Shown: positions 1 to 8,946, counted from the first letter of the stretch. The stretch is DNA of 40,023 nt from Planctomycetota bacterium (GCA_016795295.1 JAEUHP010000020.1:1-40023); one strand, 5' to 3'. Made by a program: numbers and translations. The notes: generated from the letters alone by a model not told the origin.

Positions 1-31
1 GAACTGAATCGGGAGACCGCGAACTCAATCG
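1..31. repeat. short imperfect direct repeat at the window edge
   Basis: Two near-identical 11-base words (gaactgaatcg at 1-11 and gaactcaatcg at 21-31) lie 20 bases apart. The second contains the stop codon of the glycosidase gene. This could be the end of a tandem array that continues outside the window. With only two words visible, chance cannot be excluded. Confidence 0.25.
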
Positions 32-2415
32 TCGGCATCCACCAACCGCCACTCCAGCACCCCGCTCGACCAACCCTCCTGCTGCTCGACCTCGAGCCGC
101 AGCGCGGTCGTGGCGACCGGCGCGAACCGCACCTCGCACCAGCGATCCACCGCCACCGGCACCGCCGCCGCGCCCTCCAGGGCAACCGGCTGCCAGCTGT
201 CGCCGCTGCGGTAGAGCAGCCGCGCCCCCTTCGGCAGCCGGCACGCGCCGTGGCCCGTGTCGTCGAACCAGTAGATCCGGCACCCCGCGAGCCGTTGCGG
301 CGCCGGCCACGTGTACTGCACCCACTCGGTGCCGCCGCGATGGTCCCAGAAATGGCAGTTGTGCCGCGGCGTGTCGCCGCTGCGCTTGGGTTCCAACCCG
401 TCGCGGATCGCCTCGGGGAAGCAGTTCGTGTTGCGGTACGAGATCTCGATCTCAGCCCCGTGTTCGGGCCCGAGCAGCCGCGGCGTGGCTGCTGCGGTGG
501 GCAACCACACCGACATCGGCCCGGCGCTGCGGTTGTCCCAGACGGCATAGGGCACCAGTGTGACCTCCGCCGTCTGGGCCGTGGCCTCGGGCCGATACAG
601 AGCCCCAGGCCGCCATGACGGCACGGCGAGGCTGGGCAAGGTGCCGCGCAGCACCGTGACCCCGCCAAGCCAATCCTTGCGGTGTTCGGGCGTGAACGCA
701 GCCCCCGGCGCGGCCACCAGCGTGTCGAGTGGCACCGCCTGGTCCACCTGTTCGGCGCAATAGACGATCGGACCGCGCTGGAACGCCACCCGGCCGCGCA
801 GCGCTTCGGCGCGCGGATCGGCGCCCAAGCGTTGCACCGGCATCGGCAGGCGCAGGTGGACGGTGTCGCCGCGTTGCCAGACCCGGCGCAGCGACGTGTA
901 ACCGGGCGCGGCGGGCGTTGGGGGCGCAGCGCCCACGGCAACGGTGGCTCCATCGCTCCAACCGGGCACGCGCAGCACCAGGGCGAACGGCTCGGCCGGC
1001 GCCGCGAGTACGCGCAGTTGGACGTCGCCGTGCCACGGATAGTCGGTGTCCACGGCGAGGGCAATGCGCCCGCGTTCCAGCGGCACCTGCACTTCGCCCT
1101 GTATGTAGAGATTCACGTAGAGCGCAGCGTCGCTGTGGGCATAGGCGTAGCCACCGACGGCGGCGAAGGTGCGCGCCAAGTTCGGCGGGCAGCAGGCGCA
1201 ACCGAACCAGCCTTTGCGGTGGTGGCCGCCGCGGCTGGCGAGCGGATTCACATAGAAGAACTTCGTGCCGTCGAGTTGCACGCCGGCCGGGATCGCGTTG
1301 TAGAGCGCGCGTTCCATGGCGTCGGCGTAGGTCGGGTCGCGGGTCACCAGCAGCAGGCGGTGGGCCCACATCACCAGGGCGATCGACGCGCACGATTCCT
1401 GGTAGGCCGATTCGGTGGGCAGGTCGTAGTCGGTGGTGAAGCCTTCATTGTGCGCCGAGGGGCCGATCCCGCCGGTGACGAACTGGTTCTTGCCGACGGT
1501 GTTGCGATAGACGGTGCGCACGGCGTCGAGCAGGGCACGGTCCTGCTTCGCCGCGGCGATGTCGACGGCGCCGCACATCAGGTAGGCGGCGCGCACGGCG
1601 TGGCCTTGGCTGCGGCGCATCGCCAGGACCGGTTGGTGGTCGAGCCAGTAGCTGCCGTCGTAGCGGTCCTTCGGCGTCTGGTGTTCGGTGGCGAAATAGC
1701 CCTGGCCGCGGCTGGTGACGAAGTGCTGCGCCAGGTCGAGGTAGTTGTCGTCGTGGGTGACGCGCCATAGGGCCACCAGCGCCAGTTCGACTTCGGGATG
1801 GCCGCAGTAGCCGCGGTGCTGGCCGTCTCCGGGACCGAAGGTGCGCACCAGCAGGTCGGCGTAGCGGCAGGCGACGTCGAGCAGGGTGCGTTTGCCGGTG
1901 GCGCGGAAGTGGGCGACGGCGGCCTCGAACAGATGGCCGGCGCAGTAGAGTTCGTGGTCGTCGCGCAGGTTGTGGAAACGGGCGCCGCGGGCCTCCACGG
2001 TGTAGCTGGTGTTCAGATAGCCGTCCGGCTGCTGGGCCGCGGCGACGCGATGGATCACCGCGTCGAGGCGGCGTTCGAGGGCCGGGTTGCGCTGATCGGC
2101 GAGCGCGTAGGCCACGGCTTCGAGGGCTTTGTAGGCATCGCTGTCTTGGAAGACGAAGCCCTGGTAGCCCTGCTTCGCGCCAGCGGCGGCGCGGTCGAAG
2201 TTGGCGAGGGTGCCGGTCTGTTCGAGTTGGTCGAGCGCGTGCGCGAGGGTGACGCGGGTGTTGGTGGCGCGGCGCGGGGCGAAGAACGCATCGCGCACGA
2301 CCACCTGCGGGAACGGCACCGCCGCGAGTGGCGTGGTGGGGTCCTGGCCCGGGACCTGGGTCAGCAGCAGCAGGGCGGTGAGAGCGGAGCGCAGTGCAGT
2401 CGTTCTGTGGGCCAC
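25..2415 (-). CDS. secreted GH127-family glycosidase (beta-L-arabinofuranosidase-like)
   Basis: Predicted 796-residue exported glycoside hydrolase of family GH127 (former DUF1680), which removes beta-L-arabinofuranose from plant-type glycans. Seen: an N-terminal signal peptide of about 25 residues ending near VPGQ; the ESC motif with Glu340 and Cys342; and the GCACCPPN motif with Cys408-Cys409. In the family a Glu and three Cys hold zinc and one of the paired Cys is the nucleophile, so the active site looks intact. The last ~150 residues resemble a galactose-binding (F5/8 type C) fold, as in long GH127 forms. I chose the GTG at 2415 because the signal peptide follows directly and a TATACT box lies 6 bases upstream; longer in-frame extensions are Arg/Ser-rich and implausible. 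Substrate is inferred; related families share the fold. Confidence 0.88.
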   Translation of the reverse strand: MAHRTTALRSALTALLLLTQVPGQDPTTPLAAVPFPQVVVRDAFFAPRRATNTRVTLAHALDQLEQTGTLANFDRAAAGAKQGYQGFVFQDSDAYKALEAVAYALADQRNPALERRLDAVIHRVAAAQQPDGYLNTSYTVEARGARFHNLRDDHELYCAGHLFEAAVAHFRATGKRTLLDVACRYADLLVRTFGPGDGQHRGYCGHPEVELALVALWRVTHDDNYLDLAQHFVTSRGQGYFATEHQTPKDRYDGSYWLDHQPVLAMRRSQGHAVRAAYLMCGAVDIAAAKQDRALLDAVRTVYRNTVGKNQFVTGGIGPSAHNEGFTTDYDLPTESAYQESCASIALVMWAHRLLLVTRDPTYADAMERALYNAIPAGVQLDGTKFFYVNPLASRGGHHRKGWFGCACCPPNLARTFAAVGGYAYAHSDAALYVNLYIQGEVQVPLERGRIALAVDTDYPWHGDVQLRVLAAPAEPFALVLRVPGWSDGATVAVGAAPPTPAAPGYTSLRRVWQRGDTVHLRLPMPVQRLGADPRAEALRGRVAFQRGPIVYCAEQVDQAVPLDTLVAAPGAAFTPEHRKDWLGGVTVLRGTLPSLAVPSWRPGALYRPEATAQTAEVTLVPYAVWDNRSAGPMSVWLPTAAATPRLLGPEHGAEIEISYRNTNCFPEAIRDGLEPKRSGDTPRHNCHFWDHRGGTEWVQYTWPAPQRLAGCRIYWFDDTGHGACRLPKGARLLYRSGDSWQPVALEGAAAVPVAVDRWCEVRFAPVATTALRLEVEQQEGWSSGVLEWRLVDADD

Positions 2416-2421
2416 GCACTC

Positions 2422-2427
2422 AGTATA
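2422..2427 (-). promoter_or_regulatory. -10 box TATACT, leaderless start of the GH127 gene
   Basis: TATACT on the minus strand ends 6 bases before the GTG start. Transcription would begin at or next to the start codon. No good -35 hexamer is visible. Confidence 0.55.
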
Positions 2428-2488
2428 GGTGGCGGTGGGTGTGGCGCCGTGCGTTGGCTGCGCCCGTTTGGGGGCTGTGGCCGCCGGC

Positions 2489-3607
2489 TCACTGCACGAG
2501 GCTTGCGATCGGCGGCGTCGCCTGCACCTGTCCCTGCACGTCGACGCCGTAGACCTGGAAGAACAGGCGCACATCGCGCACCCAGGGCAGGTTGGGAATG
2601 GCGATGGGGAACAGCGCGTTGCCGGTCGCGTCCAGCACGCCCGCGTCGAGCAGGTGCAGCGTGCTGTCGAGCCAGGCCGGGGCGGCGAGCGCTGGATGGC
2701 TCACGACTTCGGCGCGCAGGCCGAAGTAGGCGAACACCGGCATGCCCACCGGGCCGCGCGGGCCGAGGGCCGCATTGGTGCCGCGGGCGAGCCCGTTCCC
2801 CAGCGGCCAGATGCCGAGCAAGGGTGCGGTGCCGGAGTACGGTCCCAGCACGGCAGACCCGGGCGGTGTGCCGCTGCCGCCGGACACGTTGGTGCGCGTC
2901 GCGAGCACCGGCGTGGTGGTCTGGTTGTGCACCCCGACCCCGCTGGCGGACACCTGCGAGGTGCCGCCCTGGACGTCGCAGTCGCTGAGCCAGGCATGGC
3001 CCGCGAGCACCAAGAGCCCGTCGCTCGCCGGATGCGCGGGCAGCACCGCGCCGCCGCCGCGCAGGCGGCACTGGGCGAGTTGCACGCTGCCGCCATCGAC
3101 GACGAGGCCGTGGCCGCCTTGCGCGACCCAGCTCAGGCTGCCATCGAACGTGCTGTTCACCGCCGCCAGGTGGCCGCGCACCAGGGCGCCGTGCTGACGG
3201 CCGAGGGATGCGGTGGCGAAGCTCTGCACCAGCACGGCTTGGCCCGCCGTGTCGACCTCGAGGGCCGCGGTCGGGCCGTCGAAGCGGCAGCGTTCGAACG
3301 CCGCGCTGCCGCGCAGCACTTGGGCGCCGCTGTAAAGCTGGATCTGGAACGCGTAGGCCTGTTGTCCCGCGGGCACGTCGAAGGTCACCGGGCTGCCGAG
3401 GGCAACCGAGACGGCCGTGCCGGTGCCACGGATGGTCACGCCCTGGGTCACGGCGAACGGCTGGTAGTTGCCGTTCGCGACCTCGATCACGTCGCCGGGT
3501 TGGGCCACGGCCAGCGCCTGATGGATCTGGCGGAACATACCCGGCACGGTCCAAACCGTCTGAGCGGGGGCAACCGCGGACAGGAAGGGGAGCAGGAGCC
3601 AGCGCAT
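2489..3607 (-). CDS. secreted right-handed beta-helix-like protein
   Basis: Predicted 372-residue exported protein. The signal peptide is residues 1-16 and ends in APAQ. After it comes a segment like the start of a DUF1565/pectate-lyase-type parallel beta-helix (IHQALAVAQPGDVIEVANG, residues ~28-46). Repetitive short strands rich in Gly, Val and Asp follow to about residue 250, without recognisable catalytic residues. The last ~110 residues end in a strand pattern (IPNLPWVRDVRLFFQVYG) that resembles the C-termini of three other secreted proteins in this window. It may bind or modify polysaccharide, or be structural; no enzyme activity can be assigned. The ATG at 3607 is supported by the signal peptide and a TATGCT box 6 bases upstream. 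Confidence 0.75.
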   Translation of the reverse strand: MRWLLLPFLSAVAPAQTVWTVPGMFRQIHQALAVAQPGDVIEVANGNYQPFAVTQGVTIRGTGTAVSVALGSPVTFDVPAGQQAYAFQIQLYSGAQVLRGSAAFERCRFDGPTAALEVDTAGQAVLVQSFATASLGRQHGALVRGHLAAVNSTFDGSLSWVAQGGHGLVVDGGSVQLAQCRLRGGGAVLPAHPASDGLLVLAGHAWLSDCDVQGGTSQVSASGVGVHNQTTTPVLATRTNVSGGSGTPPGSAVLGPYSGTAPLLGIWPLGNGLARGTNAALGPRGPVGMPVFAYFGLRAEVVSHPALAAPAWLDSTLHLLDAGVLDATGNALFPIAIPNLPWVRDVRLFFQVYGVDVQGQVQATPPIASLVQ

Positions 3608-3613
3608 GGCGAC

Positions 3614-3619
3614 AGCATA
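3614..3619 (-). promoter_or_regulatory. -10 box TATGCT, leaderless start of the beta-helix gene
   Basis: TATGCT on the minus strand ends 6 bases before the ATG at 3607. No Shine-Dalgarno sequence lies between them. Confidence 0.5.
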
Positions 3620-3844
3620 GCGCGCTGGCGGATGGGGTGGGGGGGGCGGAGGCTGCTGAGCGCTGCGCCCCTGCGGTGGCTAGGCAGCGCGGGACGCCCG
3701 AGGGCTGGAGGCGAGCCAGGTGCTGGAGCACTGCCGTGCGTTCCGCGGCCTGCAGTGCCGCTTCGAGCCGACGGAGACTGGCATTGAGCCGACGTCGCAA
3801 TTCTGTCCCGTCCGGCTGCCGCTGGGCGAAGTGGCGCCAACATC

Positions 3845-3850
3845 TAAGAT
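3845..3850 (+). promoter_or_regulatory. -10 box TAAGAT before the secreted protein gene
   Basis: TAAGAT ends 13 bases before the ATG at 3864. It overlaps the alternative ATG at 3849, which argues for the later start. The leader would be about 6 bases. Confidence 0.4.
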
Positions 3851-3863
3851 GTACCCACTCGCC

Positions 3864-5009
3864 ATGCGCACCACTCGATTCGCCCTGCCACTCCTGCTCG
3901 CCCTGCCATCCATCGCCCAGACGATTGCCTGGGGCCCCGTGCAGCCAACCCTCGGCCCGACCGACGTCGACCTGACCGGTACCCTGGTCGTGGCTCGCAA
4001 CCTGCACGCCGCGGGCGGCACGGTGTCGCCCACCGTGAACGGCGTGCTGTTCACCGGCGCCTTCGCCCCGAGTGGTTGGACCAATGCTTCGACCAATGCC
4101 CTGTTCGCCTCGACCACCGGCGACGCCGGTTATGACCAACTGCTGAGCGCCGCCCGGGCCACCAGCTTCGGCGCCGCGGCCAATCCCACCGGCTGGGGTG
4201 CGATCCGCATCGACAACCTGGTCACCCTGACCGTCGGCCGCAACTACCTGATCCAATGCTGGTTCACCGACCAGCGTCTGGGCACCGCCACCAACACGCT
4301 GTACGACCGCGTCATGACCCTGAGTTCGGCGGTGGGGGCGGCTACCCTGTCGGGCGGCGAAGTGCAAAACCTCGGCACCCTGGTGCAGGGCCCGCTGTCC
4401 GGGCCGCTCGAGGCCGACCCGGACGACAGCCCAGCGATCGGCCCGACGGACGTGCTGTTCGGCTCGCACTGCACCGGCACGTTCACCAGGGTCAACGGCA
4501 CCGACCCGATCTGGCTGTTGGTGCGCGGTACCCATCCGGACTCGATCCAGGTGCTGCGGCCGCACCTGACCGCGTTGCAGATCCGCGAACTGCCCGCCGG
4601 TTCGGTCTATGCCACGGCGTCGCCGTTCGGCGTGGGCTGCACGGCGGCCGCGCCGCTGATGCTCGCCACCGGGCAGCGGCCGCTGGTGAACTCGCTGTTC
4701 TCGGCCACCACCGGCAACATCACGCCGACGACGCCGTTCGGCGCCGTGACCTTGGGGCTCAACGTGGCCGTCCCGCCCGTCGACTTGACCAACCTGGGCA
4801 TGACCGGGTGTTTCCAGTACGGCGATGTCCTGACCTCCCTGCTCTACCTGCCGCTGGGCCAGAATTCGGCGGTCACCACGATCGTGGTGCCCAACCTGGT
4901 CGGGCTGCCGCTGGTGCTGCAGTCGTTCAACTACGACCCGGCGGCGGCGCTGACCCCGCTCGGCGCGGTGTCGTCGAACGCGCTGCGCGTGGTCTGCGGC
5001 GATCTGTAG
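3864..5009 (+). CDS. secreted protein of unknown function with shared C-terminal motif
   Basis: Predicted 381-residue exported protein. The signal peptide (MRTTRFALPLLLALPSIAQ) is cut after Ala-Gln-like residues. The first ~240 residues are strand-rich and look like a jelly-roll or choice-of-anchor type beta-sandwich. Then comes a GVGC word, and the last ~125 residues carry the pattern VPNLVGLPLVLQSFNYD...SSNALRVVCG, matched in layout by the proteins at 2489, 11816 and 34202. No catalytic motif is visible. The start at 3864 was preferred over 3849 because the latter overlaps the TAAGAT box. It is divergent from the beta-helix gene across about 250 bases. Confidence 0.7.
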   Translation: MRTTRFALPLLLALPSIAQTIAWGPVQPTLGPTDVDLTGTLVVARNLHAAGGTVSPTVNGVLFTGAFAPSGWTNASTNALFASTTGDAGYDQLLSAARATSFGAAANPTGWGAIRIDNLVTLTVGRNYLIQCWFTDQRLGTATNTLYDRVMTLSSAVGAATLSGGEVQNLGTLVQGPLSGPLEADPDDSPAIGPTDVLFGSHCTGTFTRVNGTDPIWLLVRGTHPDSIQVLRPHLTALQIRELPAGSVYATASPFGVGCTAAAPLMLATGQRPLVNSLFSATTGNITPTTPFGAVTLGLNVAVPPVDLTNLGMTGCFQYGDVLTSLLYLPLGQNSAVTTIVVPNLVGLPLVLQSFNYDPAAALTPLGAVSSNALRVVCGDL

Positions 5010-5021
5010 GCAATGGCCGGT

Positions 5022-5036
5022 GGCGCGCCGCGCGCC
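5022..5036. terminator. GC-rich hairpin between convergent genes
   Basis: GGCGCG-CCG-CGCGCC forms a 6-base-pair stem with a 3-base loop, in the 34-base space between two convergent genes. There is no T-tract, so terminator function is inferred from placement. Confidence 0.35.
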
Positions 5037-5043
5037 GCCCCGC

Positions 5044-7179
5044 TCAGGCAGCCGGCCGGTTCGGGTCCTTGCCGACGAACCACAAGAAGCCCGCCAGCAC
5101 CAACGTGCTGGCGACCAGCGCCAGTGGCCACCATTGTGGCCCGAACAGCACCATCGGCAGGTAGCCGAACAGGGCCGATGTGACCATCACCAACAGTGCA
5201 TAGGGCATTTGCGTCGCCACGTGCGCCAGGTGGTCGCAGCGCGAGCCGAGCGAACTCAGCACCGTGGTGTCGCTGATCGGCGAACAATGGTCGCCGAAGA
5301 TCGAGCCTTCGAGCACCGCGCCGATGGTGAGCACCATCAGCAAGGGCCCGCCGCTCGCGGCGCTGCCGCCGAACGCCGCGTCGCTGCCGATCTGGTGCGC
5401 CAAGACCACCACGTTCGGCAGCAGGATCGCCATGGTGCCGTAGGACGTGCCGGTGGCGAACGCGATCAGCGCCGAAGTGAAGAACAGCACGAGCGGCAGC
5501 ACCTGGGCGCTCATCAGGTCCCGGCAGGCACCGGTCAGGAAGAAGCTGGTGCCGAGGTCCTTGCACACCTTGCCCAACGACCAGGCGAGCAGCAGGATCA
5601 GCAGCGCGAAGCCGAGGGCCCGCAGAGACTGCAGCGCGCAGCGCAGCACTTCGCCCAACGACATGAGCCGCTGGCCCAGCGCCAAGGCCGCAGCGACCAC
5701 CAGAGCCCCTGCGGAGGCGAGCAGCAGTGCCCATTCGCTCTTGGCGTTGGCCAACAGCCAGCGGATCTCTCCGGCGAAGCCCTGCACGTCGGCCGGCTTC
5801 GGCGCGTCGGTGCTGGCGCCCTGGTAGAACATGATGCCGATGGTGCCGAGCACCAGCACCAGCAGCGGGAGCAGTGCGTTCCAGCCGCGCAGCGGGGTCT
5901 CGGGTTTCGGCTGGGTGCTGGCCATGCTGTGGCTGACCATCGGCCGGGCATCGTCGGCGATCGGTTTGCCTTCGAGCCGCGCCCGCCGTTCGGCGGCCAG
6001 CATCGGCCCGAAGTCGCGGCGCATCAGGATCACCAGCAGCACCATGACCAGGGTCAGGATGCAGTAGAAGCGGTAGGGCACCGTTTCGACGAACACCGCG
6101 AACGCGTCGCTGGCCAGGTACGGGGTGCCGTCGGCTTTGGTGACCATCGTCAGCGGCGCGCGGTACTGCGACACTTCGTAGGCGATCCAGGTGGAGAAGA
6201 TCGACAGCCCGGCGATCGGTGCGGCGGTCGAGTCGACGATGTAGGCGAGTTTCTCGCGGGCCACCCGGGCGCGGTCGGTGACCGGCTGCATGGTGGTGCC
6301 GGCGATGATGCAGTTGCTGTAGTCGTCGAAGAAGATCGCCAGTCCGATCAGGTAGCTGCACAACTGGCTCGACACCGGGCCCTTGGCGTAGCGGCGGATC
6401 CAGTCGACCATGCCCTGGATGCCACCGCTGCGCGTCATCACGCCGATCGCCATGAACAGGCAGACCACGAAGCCGGAGACGCGCAGATTGAAGTCGTCCC
6501 ACAGCACGCGGTCCCACAGCGTGCCCACGGCGAAGTGGCGCAGGCCGTCGACGGCGGCGCCGAACACGCCGAGTTCGCTGGCGGCCGGGCCGAGCGTGGC
6601 GACGTAGGCGATGGCGCCGGCGATGCCGCCGGTGACCAGGGCTGGCAGCACGCGCTGGGTCAGCACGGCGATCAGGATCGCCAAGAACGCGGGCAGCAGC
6701 GACAGCCGCGAGTAGAACACCGCCTGGTGTTCGAGTGGCTGGCCCGCAGGGTCGGGCGGCAGCTGGGCCTTGGCACCCGTGTCGCCGACCCAGACCACCA
6801 TCGGCAGCGGAGGCGCGCGTTCGTCCAGGCGTAGCGGTGGGCGGATCTCGGGACCGCTGTCGCCGTAGCGGAACGGGGTGGCGGCGGCATTGCGCGCGGC
6901 GACCCACTCACGCGCGCAGGCTTCGTACTGGGCCGCGGCGCGAGCTCGTTCGGTTGGGTCGACGATCGGTGGGCTGGTGCGCAGGTCGACGCTGAGGGGC
7001 GGCAAGGTGCCCTCGCGCACGAACGCGGCCAACGGCGAGGCGGTTTCGTCGAGCAGCCATTCCCGCACCTGCAGCTGCGTCAGGTAGGGGCGGCCGTTCG
7101 GGCTGTCCAGGGGCGAGGGGATCGCCACGTAGAGCAGCACGAACAGGGCGGCGGTCAGCCAGCGCAGTTTGCCGGTCAT
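5044..7179 (-). CDS. NhaC-family Na+/H+ antiporter
   Basis: Predicted 711-residue inner-membrane antiporter of the NhaC family (PF03553), exchanging sodium or an organic ion for protons. Seen: the FFDDYSNCIIAGTTMQPVTD motif, then REKLAYIVDSTAAPIAG, and near the C-terminus GDHCSPISDTTVLSS, all hallmarks of the family, with many hydrophobic helices between. It is longer than the usual ~450-500 residues. The extra length is mainly a hydrophilic stretch (residues ~25-165) between the first hydrophobic helix and the transport core, probably extracytoplasmic. Start ATG 7179 is followed by a signal-anchor-like helix and preceded by TAGCCT at 8 bases. The substrate (Na+, malate/lactate or arginine/ornithine in relatives) cannot be told from sequence. 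Confidence 0.85.
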   Translation of the reverse strand: MTGKLRWLTAALFVLLYVAIPSPLDSPNGRPYLTQLQVREWLLDETASPLAAFVREGTLPPLSVDLRTSPPIVDPTERARAAAQYEACAREWVAARNAAATPFRYGDSGPEIRPPLRLDERAPPLPMVVWVGDTGAKAQLPPDPAGQPLEHQAVFYSRLSLLPAFLAILIAVLTQRVLPALVTGGIAGAIAYVATLGPAASELGVFGAAVDGLRHFAVGTLWDRVLWDDFNLRVSGFVVCLFMAIGVMTRSGGIQGMVDWIRRYAKGPVSSQLCSYLIGLAIFFDDYSNCIIAGTTMQPVTDRARVAREKLAYIVDSTAAPIAGLSIFSTWIAYEVSQYRAPLTMVTKADGTPYLASDAFAVFVETVPYRFYCILTLVMVLLVILMRRDFGPMLAAERRARLEGKPIADDARPMVSHSMASTQPKPETPLRGWNALLPLLVLVLGTIGIMFYQGASTDAPKPADVQGFAGEIRWLLANAKSEWALLLASAGALVVAAALALGQRLMSLGEVLRCALQSLRALGFALLILLLAWSLGKVCKDLGTSFFLTGACRDLMSAQVLPLVLFFTSALIAFATGTSYGTMAILLPNVVVLAHQIGSDAAFGGSAASGGPLLMVLTIGAVLEGSIFGDHCSPISDTTVLSSLGSRCDHLAHVATQMPYALLVMVTSALFGYLPMVLFGPQWWPLALVASTLVLAGFLWFVGKDPNRPAA

Positions 7180-7187
7180 GGCGCGGC

Positions 7188-7193
7188 AGGCTA
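7188..7193 (-). promoter_or_regulatory. -10 box TAGCCT, leaderless start of the antiporter gene
   Basis: TAGCCT on the minus strand ends 8 bases before the ATG at 7179. The same hexamer stands 8 bases before the cytochrome gene at 13080. Confidence 0.5.
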
Positions 7194-7331
7194 ACCGCCG
7201 CCGGCCCAGGTGCAGAGGCGCAGTCGGGGGAATCCATGGGGGGCCGAAGCGCGATTTGGTGGGCGGGGGAAGCTGCGTTATGGTCCGCGCTGCGGCCTGC
7301 GGGCTGCAGCCACTCTTCTCGGAGCCATGCC

Positions 7332-8192
7332 ATGAACCCGACTCTGCGTTGGACCTTGTTCGCCTCCTCGTCGCTGCTCGCCGGTTGCGCCACGGGCCTG
7401 CCGGATGCGACCCGTACGCTGGCCCTGCCTTTGCCGAGCACGGGCGCAGTGCCGGCGGCGTCGGCGGGTGCTGGTGCCCCAGCGGCTGCCCCTGCCGCCG
7501 ACGATGCCATTCCGAATGGCTTGGTCGCCGCGCGGTTGGCCGTCGGTCGTACCAGGGTGGCTGCCGAGGATGGCACCCGCGGCAACGCCAACGCTTCCAT
7601 GCTGGGCCTGGACTTCGAGGCCACCGGGCGGACCTTCGGCGGTGGTGTGTCGTTCGAAGTGTTGGCCAGCGACGACGACCTCTACGAGCAAGGCAGCGCC
7701 GTCGATTCGAGCACGGCTGGGATCGACCTGTTCCCGCACTTCACGATCCGCCCGAACGGCAAGCGCTTTCGCCTGCCGATCCGCTTGGGCCCAGTGGTGC
7801 AGTGGAGCGCGGTCAACGTCGACGACGGCACCGACGACGACACGGTGCACTGGTACGGAGCGGGTGCTCGTGTCGAGCTGGAGCCCGAGTTCGACCTGAT
7901 TCCGCGCGGTGGCGGCCAGAGCCTGTCGATCTATGGACGCGGTCGGCTCGGCGGTGCGTTCGGCCAGGTCAGCGCCGACACGGCCACCGACGACCGCGAT
8001 TACGACACCACCTCGTCGCATTGGGGTGTCGAGGGCGGGCTGCGTTGGGAGATCGGCAAGCTGATGGTCGCCGGCGGCTACCAATACACCCACACGACCT
8101 ACGGCGAGACCGACGCCACCGACGGGTTCGTGTTCCCCGAGACGCGGTTCCGGTTCTCGGGGGTGTTCTTGTCGGTCGGCTTCCGCTGGTGA
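7332..8192 (+). CDS. outer-membrane beta-barrel-like lipoprotein
   Basis: Predicted 286-residue lipoprotein. The signal peptide ends in the lipobox LLAGC (Cys near residue 18). A Pro/Ala-rich linker follows, then a domain of alternating hydrophobic/polar strands (for example WGVEGGLRWEIGKLMVAGGY) ending in an aromatic residue (VGFRW). That ending is typical of outer-membrane barrels, so a small barrel or a transport-linked surface protein is plausible. No enzyme motif is seen. The ATG at 7332 was chosen for the lipobox position. Unlike many neighbours, the nearest -10-like box (TATGGT, 7279-7284) is about 48 bases away and a weak GGAG lies upstream. Confidence 0.65.
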   Translation: MNPTLRWTLFASSSLLAGCATGLPDATRTLALPLPSTGAVPAASAGAGAPAAAPAADDAIPNGLVAARLAVGRTRVAAEDGTRGNANASMLGLDFEATGRTFGGGVSFEVLASDDDLYEQGSAVDSSTAGIDLFPHFTIRPNGKRFRLPIRLGPVVQWSAVNVDDGTDDDTVHWYGAGARVELEPEFDLIPRGGGQSLSIYGRGRLGGAFGQVSADTATDDRDYDTTSSHWGVEGGLRWEIGKLMVAGGYQYTHTTYGETDATDGFVFPETRFRFSGVFLSVGFRW

Positions 8193-8227
8193 GCTGGCTG
8201 CTGGGGAATCGGGGCATGCGCAGCGGG

Positions 8228-8262
8228 GCGGCGGGCGGCGCCGGCTGACACCAGCCCGCCGC
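8228..8262. terminator. bidirectional terminator-like hairpin
   Basis: GCGGCGGGC (8228-8236) pairs perfectly with GCCCGCCGC (8254-8262) across a 17-base loop, centred between the convergent genes ending at 8192 and 8266. There is no T-tract. Confidence 0.45.
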
Positions 8263-8265
8263 GCG

Positions 8266-8865
8266 TCACTTCACCAGCCGCTTCTGCACTTCGGGTTCGA
8301 GTGCTTTCAGCCCGGCGGCCTTGCCGAACTGCAGCGCCTCGTCGGCCGACTTGCCGTCGACGAAGAACGCCTTCAGCGCGAGCAAGGCGCCGACGCGGTT
8401 GCTGCTGCCACAGGCCACCACGGCGGGCCCTGCGCCGGTGAGGGCCTGCGCCAGGGCGCGTGCCTGGTCGGCCGTCAGGTCGTCGGCGCCGGCGACCGGC
8501 AGGCGCACGAATTCGACGCCCAGCGCCTTGGCCTTCTCGGCTTCGAAGCCGGTGCCGGCTTCGCCGTCGGGCCGCAGGCACACGTAGCGCTTCACGCCGA
8601 GCTTGGCGAGTGCTTCGAACTGCGCTTCGGTCGGCTGGCCGGCCGTGATCAAGCCGGGCGTCGGCACCGCGAGGTTCTTGATCTGCAGGGCGGCGAGTTG
8701 GTCGGCCGTCGGGGCGGTGGCCGGTGACGGGGCCACACCCTGCGGCTGGCCAGCCGCTGCGGTCGGTGGCGTGGCCGCCGGAGAGGGCGTCGGCGGGGCT
8801 GCCCCGTCTCGGCAGCTCGAGCCCAGGACGGCGAGGGAGAGCAGGGTCGCGGCAACGATGCGCAT
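8266..8865 (-). CDS. DUF442-like (phosphatase-fold) lipoprotein
   Basis: Predicted 199-residue exported protein. The N-terminal signal ends near Cys18 (VLGSSC, an imperfect lipobox) and is followed by a Pro/Ala/Thr linker. The C-terminal ~135 residues resemble the DUF442 / beta-lactamase-hydrolase-like domain, a relative of dual-specificity phosphatases: the ITAGQPTEAQFEAL start, VCLRPDGE, and a CGSSNR loop with Cys152 and Arg157 where the family has its C-x4-R site. The usual Gly of the loop is replaced by Ser, so catalysis is uncertain. Many relatives are cytoplasmic or sulfide-linked; an exported lipoprotein form is less common. It lies 81 bases after the secreted protein gene at 8947-10038 on the same strand, but has its own TACGGT box. 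Confidence 0.65.
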   Translation of the reverse strand: MRIVAATLLSLAVLGSSCRDGAAPPTPSPAATPPTAAAGQPQGVAPSPATAPTADQLAALQIKNLAVPTPGLITAGQPTEAQFEALAKLGVKRYVCLRPDGEAGTGFEAEKAKALGVEFVRLPVAGADDLTADQARALAQALTGAGPAVVACGSSNRVGALLALKAFFVDGKSADEALQFGKAAGLKALEPEVQKRLVK

Positions 8866-8871
8866 GCCGCG

Positions 8872-8877
8872 ACCGTA
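8872..8877 (-). promoter_or_regulatory. -10 box TACGGT, leaderless start of the DUF442-like gene
   Basis: TACGGT on the minus strand ends 6 bases before the ATG at 8865. Confidence 0.45.
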
Positions 8878-8946
8878 GCTCCAAGGGGCGGGCACCAACA
8901 GGGGGTGCCGGCGTTCCTGCCGGTGCTCAGCGCACCGACGGCGCGG

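Noticed and set aside
3849..3851. Alternative ATG start for the secreted protein at 3864.
   Set aside because: It overlaps the TAAGAT -10 box and adds five residues before a good signal peptide.
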